Shown here piece after piece: positions 8,214-15,873 of a stretch of DNA of 64,000 nucleotides (the stretch's first letter is position 1; each line of letters starts with the position of its first letter). The notes under the pieces were generated by a model. It was not told the DNA's origin. It did not search any database and saw only the letters and a list, made by a program, of their open reading frames with translations. The position numbers were made by a program, and so were the translations under genes. Origin of the DNA: Akkermansiaceae bacterium UBA1315 (GTDB lineage: Bacteria > Verrucomicrobiota > Verrucomicrobiia > Verrucomicrobiales > Akkermansiaceae). The stretch spans positions 49,389 to 113,388 of the forward strand of contig DBTN01000018.1 of the NCBI GenBank assembly GCA_002307065.1. The letters run 5' to 3'.

Positions 8214-11128
8214 CGTGCTGCCGGTTGGGGAGGAATCACGGCGCCCTCCGGTTGTTTGGGTTGGAGCACACCGCCAAGCGCGTTCGCACGCTCAACGCTT
8301 CTTTTGAAAGATTCCAGATCGACCAGATCGGTTCGCGATGCCAGTTCGGAATAAACCTCTCTCGCTTTGTCGGTGAGTCCTAATTTTTCCAGCGCTTCAC
8401 CGCGTTCGAAATAGGCCTGGGCGACCAGATCGGGAAAGCGATTGAACAAGAGATAAACCTGCTCAAAATAAGGCAGCGATTCCCGGGTATGACCTTGTTT
8501 TATCTGGTGTCGTCCGGTTTTCAAAAATGCCTCAGCTCGCAGTCGTGCCGGCATCGCTTTGCTTTTCTGCATCGCGAGGAAGATCGCCAGCGAGCGATCG
8601 GGCTCCCGCACTTCTAACAGCTCCGCGCGGGCGAGCGCGACCTTTCCGCCTGTTTCCCCTTCGATCAAAGAGATGCCATGCTCATCCGGTGCGCTTTTTG
8701 GCATGATCGAAGATTTTTCGTATCGATCAAAACACTCAAGCGCCTTGAGTTCATCCTTTGCATGCATGGCGATGAAACCCAGCCCCGCGAAGGCTCGGTC
8801 TCTTTCCGGCGCCCGTGGCCACCATTTCCGCAGACCTTCGTAAATTTCCTTCGCCTTTTCCGAGTCTCCAGTTTCCGCGAGTGCGTCTCCTAAATCGGCG
8901 AGAATTCGGGGCGCGGTTTCTTTTGGCTCAATCTCGGGTGCGAGTCGTACCAACTCCTCACGAGAACGTTGCTTCCGGATTTCCATCGACTCATCTCTGG
9001 ATCGATCGGAGAGATGGAATTGCGCCAAGGCCCAACCGAGACGGGTCGAGAGAAGATGAGTCTTTCCCGCCCGAGATTTTTCCAAGGCGTTATGCATCGT
9101 TTCCTCCAATAAATTCTGATCTTCACCGGAATAAAATCCCCGCAGCGCGATAAAAATATCTTCAAGTCCTGGGCGCGCTGGCTCGTTGCCCCATTGCCAG
9201 ATCGCCTCCCAATAGATTCGCCTCGCCTCGTTCACATCGCCTTCCTGTTTGGCGACCCAACCCAACCCCTGCAAGGCTTCGACCGTGCGCGGGCTCTGGG
9301 GGCGTTTTTTGAGAAAATCGGTGAAAAGCGATTTCATTCCAGCCCAGTCTTTTTGAGCTTTCCGCAGGTTGCCCCGTTTCATCCAACCTTCATCATGAAA
9401 TCCCGGCGCTTCCTCGCCGATCTGTTGGTAGGCGGAATCGGCAGCCTTCAGATCTCCTTCTGCGGCATGACAGTCGCCCAATGTCAGAAGTGCTTCCGCC
9501 ATCCACTCGCTTGTTGGATATTCACTAACAAAACCGGTCAGCACCCGAATGGCCTCTGGATATCTGGCTTCGGAAAAATAAGTGTATCCGGTTCTGAAAA
9601 GGGCGTTGTCCGCATATTCGGAACCGATGCCGCGTTTTTTCGTCGCTGCCAGATAGGCTTCAAGCTCTCTGCGGCACTCCTCCCATTTTTGGTCGAAATA
9701 ATAAGTCATCGCGTGCCAGAACGCGACGTGTGGCCAGATTTCATCCGTCGGTTTGAGAGTTTTCATCTGCGAGGAAAATGCCGCCTCCGCTTCGGTATAT
9801 CTTTCCTGTTGGAGAATATTATAGGTCGCCATGAATCGTGCCTGAGGAGCGATCGCGTGATGTTCGAACTTTTTACAAACTTCCAGATAGCCGTTCGACG
9901 CATCCTGATACTTCACCTGCCCTTCCAAGGCCTGCGCTTTCAGGAACATCACCTCCGGTAAATTTGGCACCTGCGGAAAATTTGCGAATCGCTCAAGATA
10001 TAAGTCCGCCGTTCGTTCGGCACGGATAAACCGGTTCAGCGACATCCAGCCGCGGATGAGCGATGCGGTCGCGGATTCCACCGTCTCATCGGGTTCCATT
10101 TGTCGGACCATTTGGTCGAGAATCAGGCAACCTTCCCGGACGCGGTTCTGTTGAAAATAGGCGCTGGCCAATCTCAAACGCGCCGCACTATCGAACTGTG
10201 GAACGTTTTCAAATGTCTCCAGTTCCCGATGGATTTCGTCGATCGTCGCCTGCAGCTGTGCGGAACGGATGATCTGTTCATTCTGCTCCGCGAATTTCAT
10301 TTCGCTCTCCGCTTCTCGAAGCCGGTCCGTTTGCAGACGAAGGATCTCCGATTTCGGGAGGACCTGCCGCAGCAGAATGATCGCCCGATGGCTTTCACCT
10401 GCTTCCAAAAAGTGGCTGCCGAGTGCGATCAGCAGCGACGAAAACTGCACCCACTGGCGGATGCCTTCCGAATTCCGTCCCATCCGCCGCGCCAGTGCCT
10501 CTGCATCCTCCCAGCGCTTTTCCTCCATCAAGGCGAAGAGCAGGAGAAGATCCGCCCGGGCGCCTGCATCCGCTTGATGAGCGCGGATTTCCTCGTTGTG
10601 TTTTTGGAAAAAGGAAATCGCCTCGATCCAATTTTTTTCCACGACATAACTCATGCCGCCGAGGATCAGGGCCTCCATTCTGCGGCTGCGTTCGACTTTT
10701 AGATCTCCAAAAATCGCGCCCAGATGTTGGCGGGCGGCGGCTGCCTGACCGGTTTTTAACTTGGCCATTCCTGCAAAGAACAAGAGATCCGTCCGCTGAT
10801 TCGGCTTTAAATCGGGGAGAGACAAGGATTCATCCAACAAGGTGATCGCGGCATCGTATTCTCCCAAGCGAACCTGGCAAATCGCGAGCAAGGGTTTGAC
10901 CTTCGCCACCGTCGCCGCAGTGTCCGGAAGGCCACCATAATTTGTCAGGAACTTCTGAAATGCCGTCGTCGCCTCCCGCCATCGGCCGTGGTTAAAGTCC
11001 GCTTCACCTGAGTTCAAAAGCTCCACTGGGCCCACGTCCAGAACCGGTTCCGGCCGGACAGGTTGAGCAAAGAGTGCCGGGAAAACCCACACTCCAATCA
11101 TCAGAAATTGTAGAAAAACCAAACGCAC
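8210..11128 (-). CDS. 972-aa periplasmic TPR protein, first gene of ExbBD-vWA operon
   Basis: A 972-aa protein with a signal peptide (about 1-21, 'FPALFAQP') and many degenerate TPR/Sel1-like helical pairs over nearly the whole length, for example 'GRWREATTAFQKFLTNYGG' (about 50-68), 'QQERYTEAEAAFSSQM', 'ARYPEAIRVLTGFVSEYPTS' and 'GDSEKAKEIYEGLRKWWPRA'. The spacing of W/Y-L-G-Y-A-F-A-P positions is that of TPRs of the YbgF/BamD-like outer-membrane type. It leads the operon; the next gene overlaps it by 4 bp. YbgF (CpoB) similarly accompanies TolQRA, so a scaffold coordinating the motor with envelope processes is likely, but unproven. Confidence 0.8.
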   Translation of the reverse strand: MRLVFLQFLMIGVWVFPALFAQPVRPEPVLDVGPVELLNSGEADFNHGRWREATTAFQKFLTNYGGLPDTAATVAKVKPLLAICQVRLGEYDAAITLLDESLSLPDLKPNQRTDLLFFAGMAKLKTGQAAAARQHLGAIFGDLKVERSRRMEALILGGMSYVVEKNWIEAISFFQKHNEEIRAHQADAGARADLLLLFALMEEKRWEDAEALARRMGRNSEGIRQWVQFSSLLIALGSHFLEAGESHRAIILLRQVLPKSEILRLQTDRLREAESEMKFAEQNEQIIRSAQLQATIDEIHRELETFENVPQFDSAARLRLASAYFQQNRVREGCLILDQMVRQMEPDETVESATASLIRGWMSLNRFIRAERTADLYLERFANFPQVPNLPEVMFLKAQALEGQVKYQDASNGYLEVCKKFEHHAIAPQARFMATYNILQQERYTEAEAAFSSQMKTLKPTDEIWPHVAFWHAMTYYFDQKWEECRRELEAYLAATKKRGIGSEYADNALFRTGYTYFSEARYPEAIRVLTGFVSEYPTSEWMAEALLTLGDCHAAEGDLKAADSAYQQIGEEAPGFHDEGWMKRGNLRKAQKDWAGMKSLFTDFLKKRPQSPRTVEALQGLGWVAKQEGDVNEARRIYWEAIWQWGNEPARPGLEDIFIALRGFYSGEDQNLLEETMHNALEKSRAGKTHLLSTRLGWALAQFHLSDRSRDESMEIRKQRSREELVRLAPEIEPKETAPRILADLGDALAETGDSEKAKEIYEGLRKWWPRAPERDRAFAGLGFIAMHAKDELKALECFDRYEKSSIMPKSAPDEHGISLIEGETGGKVALARAELLEVREPDRSLAIFLAMQKSKAMPARLRAEAFLKTGRHQIKQGHTRESLPYFEQVYLLFNRFPDLVAQAYFERGEALEKLGLTDKAREVYSELASRTDLVDLESFKRSVERANALGGVLQPKQPEGAVIPPQPAAR

Positions 11129-11325
11129 GGGGGGACGAGTCGGGGTTTGCTTTTATTTCAGAAGCAGACGGTTAGCCAACTTTTCTGTTAAAAATCTACT
11201 CCCAGCGCAAGCTTAATTCTTCGGAAAATGTGATCTTTTGAACACTCTCTGAAGACGAAGTCGATCGCTCCTTTTCTTCAGCGCGAGGTGCCAGCCCATC
11301 TGGGAATGGAAAAGGTTTCGGGGCG

Positions 11326-11353
11326 CCGGTCACAGACGATTGCCTGTGACCGG
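11326..11353. terminator. perfect hairpin downstream of leuS
   Basis: CCGGTCACAG, 8-nt spacer, CTGTGACCGG: a perfect 10-bp stem about 30 bp after the leuS stop. No clear U-run follows on the leuS strand, so it may be a weak terminator or a transcript-stabilising hairpin. It contains the ACCGGT palindrome. Confidence 0.5.
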
Positions 11354-11384
11354 TTGCCCGCTTTTGAAATCCGGAAGCCTCTCT

Positions 11385-14057
11385 TCAGTTCGCCACGATA
11401 TTCAGCAGCTTCCCTGGGATGTGGATGATCTTGCGGATCGTTTTTCCTTCCAGGTGCTCGCTGACTCGGGCGCTGGCCAGGGCGGCGGATTTGACCGTTT
11501 CCTCGTCAGCGTCTTTCGAGACCGACAAGCGGTCGCGGAGTTTGCCATTCACTTGAACGACGACTTCGATCTCGTTGCGGATGAGCGCGGCGGGATCGTA
11601 AACCGGCCATTCCGATTCGGAGAGCATGGCTGCGGTTTTGCCGAACGTTTCCGCGAGTTTCAGATGGATTTCTTCCGAAAGGTGGGGAGCGAATGGATTC
11701 AGCACCGTGAGGAATTCGACGAATTCTTTCAACGGAACCACGTCCACCTGCGTGAACGCGTTCGTGCAGATCATCATCTGTGAAATCGCGGTGTTGAAAC
11801 TGAGTTTCTCGATGTCTTCGCCGACCTTTTTGATGGTTTCGTGGACGACGCGGAGGAGTTCCTTATCTTCGCACGGAAGATCTTTGATTTTGGGTGAAAT
11901 CTGCCATTCGCCATTTTTCTCTTCAAACGCGACACGCCAGACGCGGGCGAGGAAACGTGAAACGCCTTCGACGCCTTTCATTTGCCATGGCTTCACTTGT
12001 TCAAGCGGGCCCATGAACATTTCGTAAAGCCGCAAGGCATCCGCTCCGTATTCGGAAACGACGTCGTCGGGATTCACCACGTTGCCGCGGGATTTCGACA
12101 TTTTTTGGCCGTCTTCACCGAGGATCAGGCCCTGGTTCACCAGTTTTTGGAAAGGTTCAGGCGTGCGGAGGTGGCCGAGGTCAAAGAGGACCTTGTGCCA
12201 GAAACGGGCATACAAAAGGTGAAGTACGGCGTGTTCCGTACCGCCGACGTAGAGGTCGACCATACCGGGGTTTTCACCGGTCCAGTAATCTTCCGCTTCT
12301 TTCGAAATAAACCGGTCGGTGTTTTTCGGGTCGCAATAACGCAGGTAGTACCAGCACGAGCCGGCCCACTGTGGCATCGTGTTCGTTTCTCTAACAGATC
12401 CGTCTGGCAGCTCGACCCACGCGCGAGCCTTGCTCAGCAAGGGATCCGGGCTTCCACTTGGTTTGTAATCTTCCAGCGGCGGTGCGAGCAAGGGCAGCTC
12501 GGATTCCGGCAACGCCTCGTGACGACCGTTTTTCCAAACGATTGGAAACGGTTCGCCCCAATAACGCTGACGCGAAAACAACCAATCGCGGAGTTTGTAT
12601 TGGATTCTTCGTGAACCTTTGCCACCGGTTTCGAGCCAATCGATCATCTTCGATTTAGCTTCCGGAGTTGAAAGGCCATCAAGGAAACCGGAATTTACCG
12701 CGAAACCTACTTTTTCAAAGGCATCTTCGTTCCATGAAACCACCCAAGATCCTTGTGAATCAGAATTAAGATCAATTTCGTGGGCAATCTGTCCAGTTTC
12801 ATTGAGTTCTTTCAGTTGATTACCGAGGTTGTCCCATGACTCATGAGACATTATCGCTCCATCGATCACTACTTGGATAATGGGAAGTTGGAAACGTTTC
12901 GCAAATTCCCGATCCCGCTCGTCATGCGCGGGCACGGCCATGATTGCACCGGTTCCGTAGCCCATCATGACATAGTCGGCGATCCAGATGGGAATTTGGT
13001 TACCATTGACCGGGTTGATCGCGAAAGCACCGGTAAAGACGCCGGACTTGTCTTTGTTCAGATCTCCACGATCCATGTCGGATTTCGAAGCGATGGATTT
13101 TTGATACGCTTCAACGGCTGCTTTTTGATCCGGGGTGGTGATTTCCGGAACGAATGGATGCTCCGGCGCGAGAACCATGTAGGTCGCTCCGAAAAGCGTA
13201 TCGGGACGGGTGGTGAAAACTTCGATCTGCGAGGGAAAATTCGCGACCTCAAATCGCACCGTCGCGCCTTCGCTGCGGCCGATCCAGTTTTTCTGCAACA
13301 GCTTGATGCCTTCCGGCCAATCCAGCGTGTCGAGTTCGTCGATCAAACGCTGGGCATATTTTGTGATCCGGAGCATCCACTGACGCAGCGGCCGCCGCTC
13401 GACGGTGTGGCCTTTGGATTTCCACTCTTCGACCTCTTCGTTTGCCAAAACCGTTCCCAAATCCGGTGACCACCAAACGGGAGTGTCAGCGACAAAGGCC
13501 AAGCGCACCTCATCGATCTGATCGCGCGTCCAGCCTTTCGCTTCCAATTCGGAAACCGGTTTGGCCTTGGCTTCGGCCTCGTCATAATACGAGCCGTAAA
13601 GCTGCAGGAAAATCCACTGCGTCCAGCGCACGTATTCCGGATCGGTCGTCGCCAGTTCGCGATCCCAATCGTAGCCGAAGCCGAGCGATTTCAGTTGCTT
13701 GCGGAAATTTTCAATATTTGCGGCGGTCGTGATCGCCGGGTGCTGACCGGTTTTGATCGCGTATTGCTCCGCCGGCAGGCCGAACGAATCGTAGCCCATC
13801 GGATGGAGCACGTTGAAACCGGTCATCCGTTTGTAGCGACCGATGATGTCTGTGGCGGTGTAGCCTTCCGGGTGGCCGACGTGCAGGCCGCTGCCGCTCG
13901 GATACGGAAACATATCGAGCACGTAATATTTCGGCTTCGAGGCGTCGAAATCCGCATCGCCTGGTCCTGGGGTGCGGAAGGTTTTTTCAGTTTCCCAGCG
14001 GGCTTGCCATTTGGGCTCGAAATCGCGGAAGGGGAAAGGTTTACGGGCGTCGGACAT
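11385..14057 (-). CDS. leuS: leucine--tRNA ligase
   Basis: An 890-aa class I aminoacyl-tRNA synthetase that charges tRNA-Leu in the cytoplasm. The HIGH-like ATP motif is 'SGSGLHVGHPEGYT' (about 54-67) and the KMSKS loop is 'DGQKMSKSRGNVV' (about 648-660). Between them are the CP1 editing domain ('TTRPDTLFGATYMVLAPEH') and the 'QWAGSCWYYLRYCDP' element typical of LeuRS; the anticodon-binding and C-terminal domains follow. Length is normal for bacterial LeuRS. The thioredoxin gene lies upstream on the same strand, with a hairpin between, so leuS probably has its own promoter. Confidence 0.98.
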   Translation of the reverse strand: MSDARKPFPFRDFEPKWQARWETEKTFRTPGPGDADFDASKPKYYVLDMFPYPSGSGLHVGHPEGYTATDIIGRYKRMTGFNVLHPMGYDSFGLPAEQYAIKTGQHPAITTAANIENFRKQLKSLGFGYDWDRELATTDPEYVRWTQWIFLQLYGSYYDEAEAKAKPVSELEAKGWTRDQIDEVRLAFVADTPVWWSPDLGTVLANEEVEEWKSKGHTVERRPLRQWMLRITKYAQRLIDELDTLDWPEGIKLLQKNWIGRSEGATVRFEVANFPSQIEVFTTRPDTLFGATYMVLAPEHPFVPEITTPDQKAAVEAYQKSIASKSDMDRGDLNKDKSGVFTGAFAINPVNGNQIPIWIADYVMMGYGTGAIMAVPAHDERDREFAKRFQLPIIQVVIDGAIMSHESWDNLGNQLKELNETGQIAHEIDLNSDSQGSWVVSWNEDAFEKVGFAVNSGFLDGLSTPEAKSKMIDWLETGGKGSRRIQYKLRDWLFSRQRYWGEPFPIVWKNGRHEALPESELPLLAPPLEDYKPSGSPDPLLSKARAWVELPDGSVRETNTMPQWAGSCWYYLRYCDPKNTDRFISKEAEDYWTGENPGMVDLYVGGTEHAVLHLLYARFWHKVLFDLGHLRTPEPFQKLVNQGLILGEDGQKMSKSRGNVVNPDDVVSEYGADALRLYEMFMGPLEQVKPWQMKGVEGVSRFLARVWRVAFEEKNGEWQISPKIKDLPCEDKELLRVVHETIKKVGEDIEKLSFNTAISQMMICTNAFTQVDVVPLKEFVEFLTVLNPFAPHLSEEIHLKLAETFGKTAAMLSESEWPVYDPAALIRNEIEVVVQVNGKLRDRLSVSKDADEETVKSAALASARVSEHLEGKTIRKIIHIPGKLLNIVAN

Positions 14058-14107
14058 GGTTCGGAAAAGGAGCGCGGACTTTGGTCGATCGCACTTGCCT
14101 TGAAAAG

Positions 14108-14146
14108 GAAAACCCCGCCGCGGCGAAATACCGGACGGGGTGGGGT
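14108..14146 (-). terminator. probable terminator after the thioredoxin gene
   Basis: On the minus strand a G/C-rich inverted repeat (CCCCG ... CGGGG) is followed by a short T-run, placed just downstream of the thioredoxin stop and before leuS. Confidence 0.5.
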
Positions 14147-14173
14147 GAAAAATCGCCGTGTGGATCGGGCGGG

Positions 14174-14632
14174 TCAGTCGAGGCCTTTTTTCTCCAGGCT
14201 CTTGTCGAGCCGTGCGAGGAAATCCTCCACTTTCGGGTGCTCCGTCGCAAAAAACCGGGAAAATTCTTTTCCTTCCGCATCGAGCAAAATCACGGTCGGA
14301 AACCCTTCGATCTCATACTTTTCAGCGATCGGTTGGTTCTTTTTCGCGACTTCCTCATTGCCTTTCGGGACGTCGATTTCGACGAGCACGTAATTTTCCG
14401 AAGCCTTTTCGACGAATTCCGGTTTCGAGAAAACGTTCTTTCGCATCATGATGCAGGGCGGGCACCAATCGGAACCGGTGAACTCAACCAGCACGGATTT
14501 ATTCTCCTTTTTCGCCTTCTGAACGGCAGCCTCGAGGTCCGTCGACCAGCCGGCGGGCGTGTTTGCAAATGCGGAAGCGGTGAGGGCGACGACTCCTAAG
14601 GAAGCGGTGGCCAGCCATGTAATGGGTTTCAT
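14174..14632 (-). CDS. periplasmic thioredoxin-like protein (CPPC)
   Basis: A 152-aa exported thioredoxin-fold protein: signal peptide (1-23, 'ALTASAFA'), then 'VEFTGSDWCPPCIMMRKNVF' with a C57-P-P-C60 redox site, a DsbE/DUF255/SoxW-like variation of thioredoxin, and the cis-Pro loop 'EGFPTVILLD'. CPPC sites are typical of periplasmic reductases with 'SDWCPPC' in Verrucomicrobia and Planctomycetes. Likely role is disulfide reduction or cytochrome/metal-site maintenance in the envelope; partner unknown. A single gene upstream of leuS. Confidence 0.88.
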   Translation of the reverse strand: MKPITWLATASLGVVALTASAFANTPAGWSTDLEAAVQKAKKENKSVLVEFTGSDWCPPCIMMRKNVFSKPEFVEKASENYVLVEIDVPKGNEEVAKKNQPIAEKYEIEGFPTVILLDAEGKEFSRFFATEHPKVEDFLARLDKSLEKKGLD

Positions 14633-14709
14633 CGTCTATTAAGCGTTTCCGGTGACCGGTTTATTCAAAAAACTTGGCGGAAAATGTCGAAAACCAGTAG
14701 CCAAGCTCC

Positions 14710-15303
14710 ATGTCGAATCCGCCACGTTTGATCGTCGCCACCCGCAACGCCCATAAGACCGAGGAAATCCGAGCGATTCTTGGCAACCGGTTTGAAGTTC
14801 TGGACGCCACGGCGTTTCCGGAATTTCCCGAAATTGAGGAAACCGGGCAGACCTTTTTAGAAAACGCCCGTCTGAAAGCGGAGGGGATCAGCCGCCAGAT
14901 CGATGGGTGGGTGCTGTCGGACGATTCCGGATTGGAAGTCGATGCGCTCGGCGGAGCGCCTGGTGTGTGGTCGTCGAGTTTCGGGGGAGAGGAAGGAAAT
15001 CACGGGAAAAACAACGAGCGCTTGCTGCGGGAAATGGCTGGGAAAACCGATCGAGGCGCGCGTTTCCGCTGCACCATGGTGTTGGCGCGTGACGGGAAAG
15101 AGCGGGCGAATTTCAGCGGAACGGTCGAGGGCACGCTGGTGGATGCGTTGCGTGGCGCGGGCGGTTTCGGCTATGATCCGCTTTTCATCCCGGAAGGTCA
15201 TGAGCGGACTTTCGCGGAGCTTGGCGACGAGGTGAAAAATTCGCTCAGTCATCGGTCGCGGGCGCTGGCGAAAGTTACGGATTGGTTGGAGGTTCATTTT
15301 TAA
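14710..15303 (+). CDS. rdgB: XTP/dITP pyrophosphatase (Ham1/RdgB)
   Basis: A 197-aa nucleoside-triphosphatase that cleans dITP/XTP from the nucleotide pool. The family start 'IVATRNAHKTEEIRAIL', the metal/phosphate motif 'LSDDSGLEVDALGGAPGVWSS' (split residues D-D-S-G-L) and the C-terminal 'LSHRSRA' (SHR base-recognition) are all present at the right spacing. Length normal. It is followed by the NlpC/P60 lipoprotein gene 43 bp later on the same strand. Confidence 0.96.
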   Translation: MSNPPRLIVATRNAHKTEEIRAILGNRFEVLDATAFPEFPEIEETGQTFLENARLKAEGISRQIDGWVLSDDSGLEVDALGGAPGVWSSSFGGEEGNHGKNNERLLREMAGKTDRGARFRCTMVLARDGKERANFSGTVEGTLVDALRGAGGFGYDPLFIPEGHERTFAELGDEVKNSLSHRSRALAKVTDWLEVHF

Positions 15304-15346
15304 AAACTATTTGCGGAGGTTGACGGATTTTCATAAAACCTAGGGC

Positions 15347-15868
15347 ATGAAACGCTTCGCGCTTTTTCTCCTCGCTCTCTTGCCTCTGTTGGGGAGCGTC
15401 GTTTCGTGTTCGAGCCAGGTGAAAGCGAAGCACCCGGTTTCCTACCAGTTTGACCATGGCAGAACTGCGCTGCTGAAGGACGGAATGGCTTATGCGCCGC
15501 GGAATGCGCCGCCTGCCGTCATTCGGGCGATCGCCGCGGGCAACCGGTTGCAGGGAAAGCCTTACAAATGGGGTGGTGGCCACGCTCGCCACAATGATTC
15601 CGGCTACGATTGTTCGGGCACGGTTTCGTATGTCTTGCGCGAGGCGGGACTGCTGAAAGGCTCGATTCCCTCCAGCGGCTACTTCAGCTACGGGAAAAAA
15701 GGCGAAGGGAAATGGATCACTCTTTATATCCGGAAAGGCCACGTCTTCATGACCATCGCCGGGCTGCGGCTGGATACCGGCGGCTCGGGAGATCGCTCCG
15801 GTCCACGCTGGAAACCGGAAACTCGGCAAGGAAAAGGCCACGTCATGCGCCACCCGGCCGGGCTTTGA
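15347..15868 (+). CDS. NlpC/P60-family lipoprotein peptidase
   Basis: A 173-aa lipoprotein with lipobox 'SVVSC' (C21). An NlpC/P60 core follows: 'GKPYKWGGGHARHNDSGYDCSGTV' gives the catalytic Cys (C89) after the usual 'Y.WGG' strand, and 'RKGHVFMTI' the catalytic His (about H132). The enzyme class cuts peptide stems of peptidoglycan, usually after D-Glu/iso-Glu. The middle is shorter than in Spr, resembling small lipid-anchored P60 proteins. Tail-to-tail with the helicase gene, 5 bp apart. Confidence 0.85.
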   Translation: MKRFALFLLALLPLLGSVVSCSSQVKAKHPVSYQFDHGRTALLKDGMAYAPRNAPPAVIRAIAAGNRLQGKPYKWGGGHARHNDSGYDCSGTVSYVLREAGLLKGSIPSSGYFSYGKKGEGKWITLYIRKGHVFMTIAGLRLDTGGSGDRSGPRWKPETRQGKGHVMRHPAGL

Positions 15869-15873
15869 AAGGT

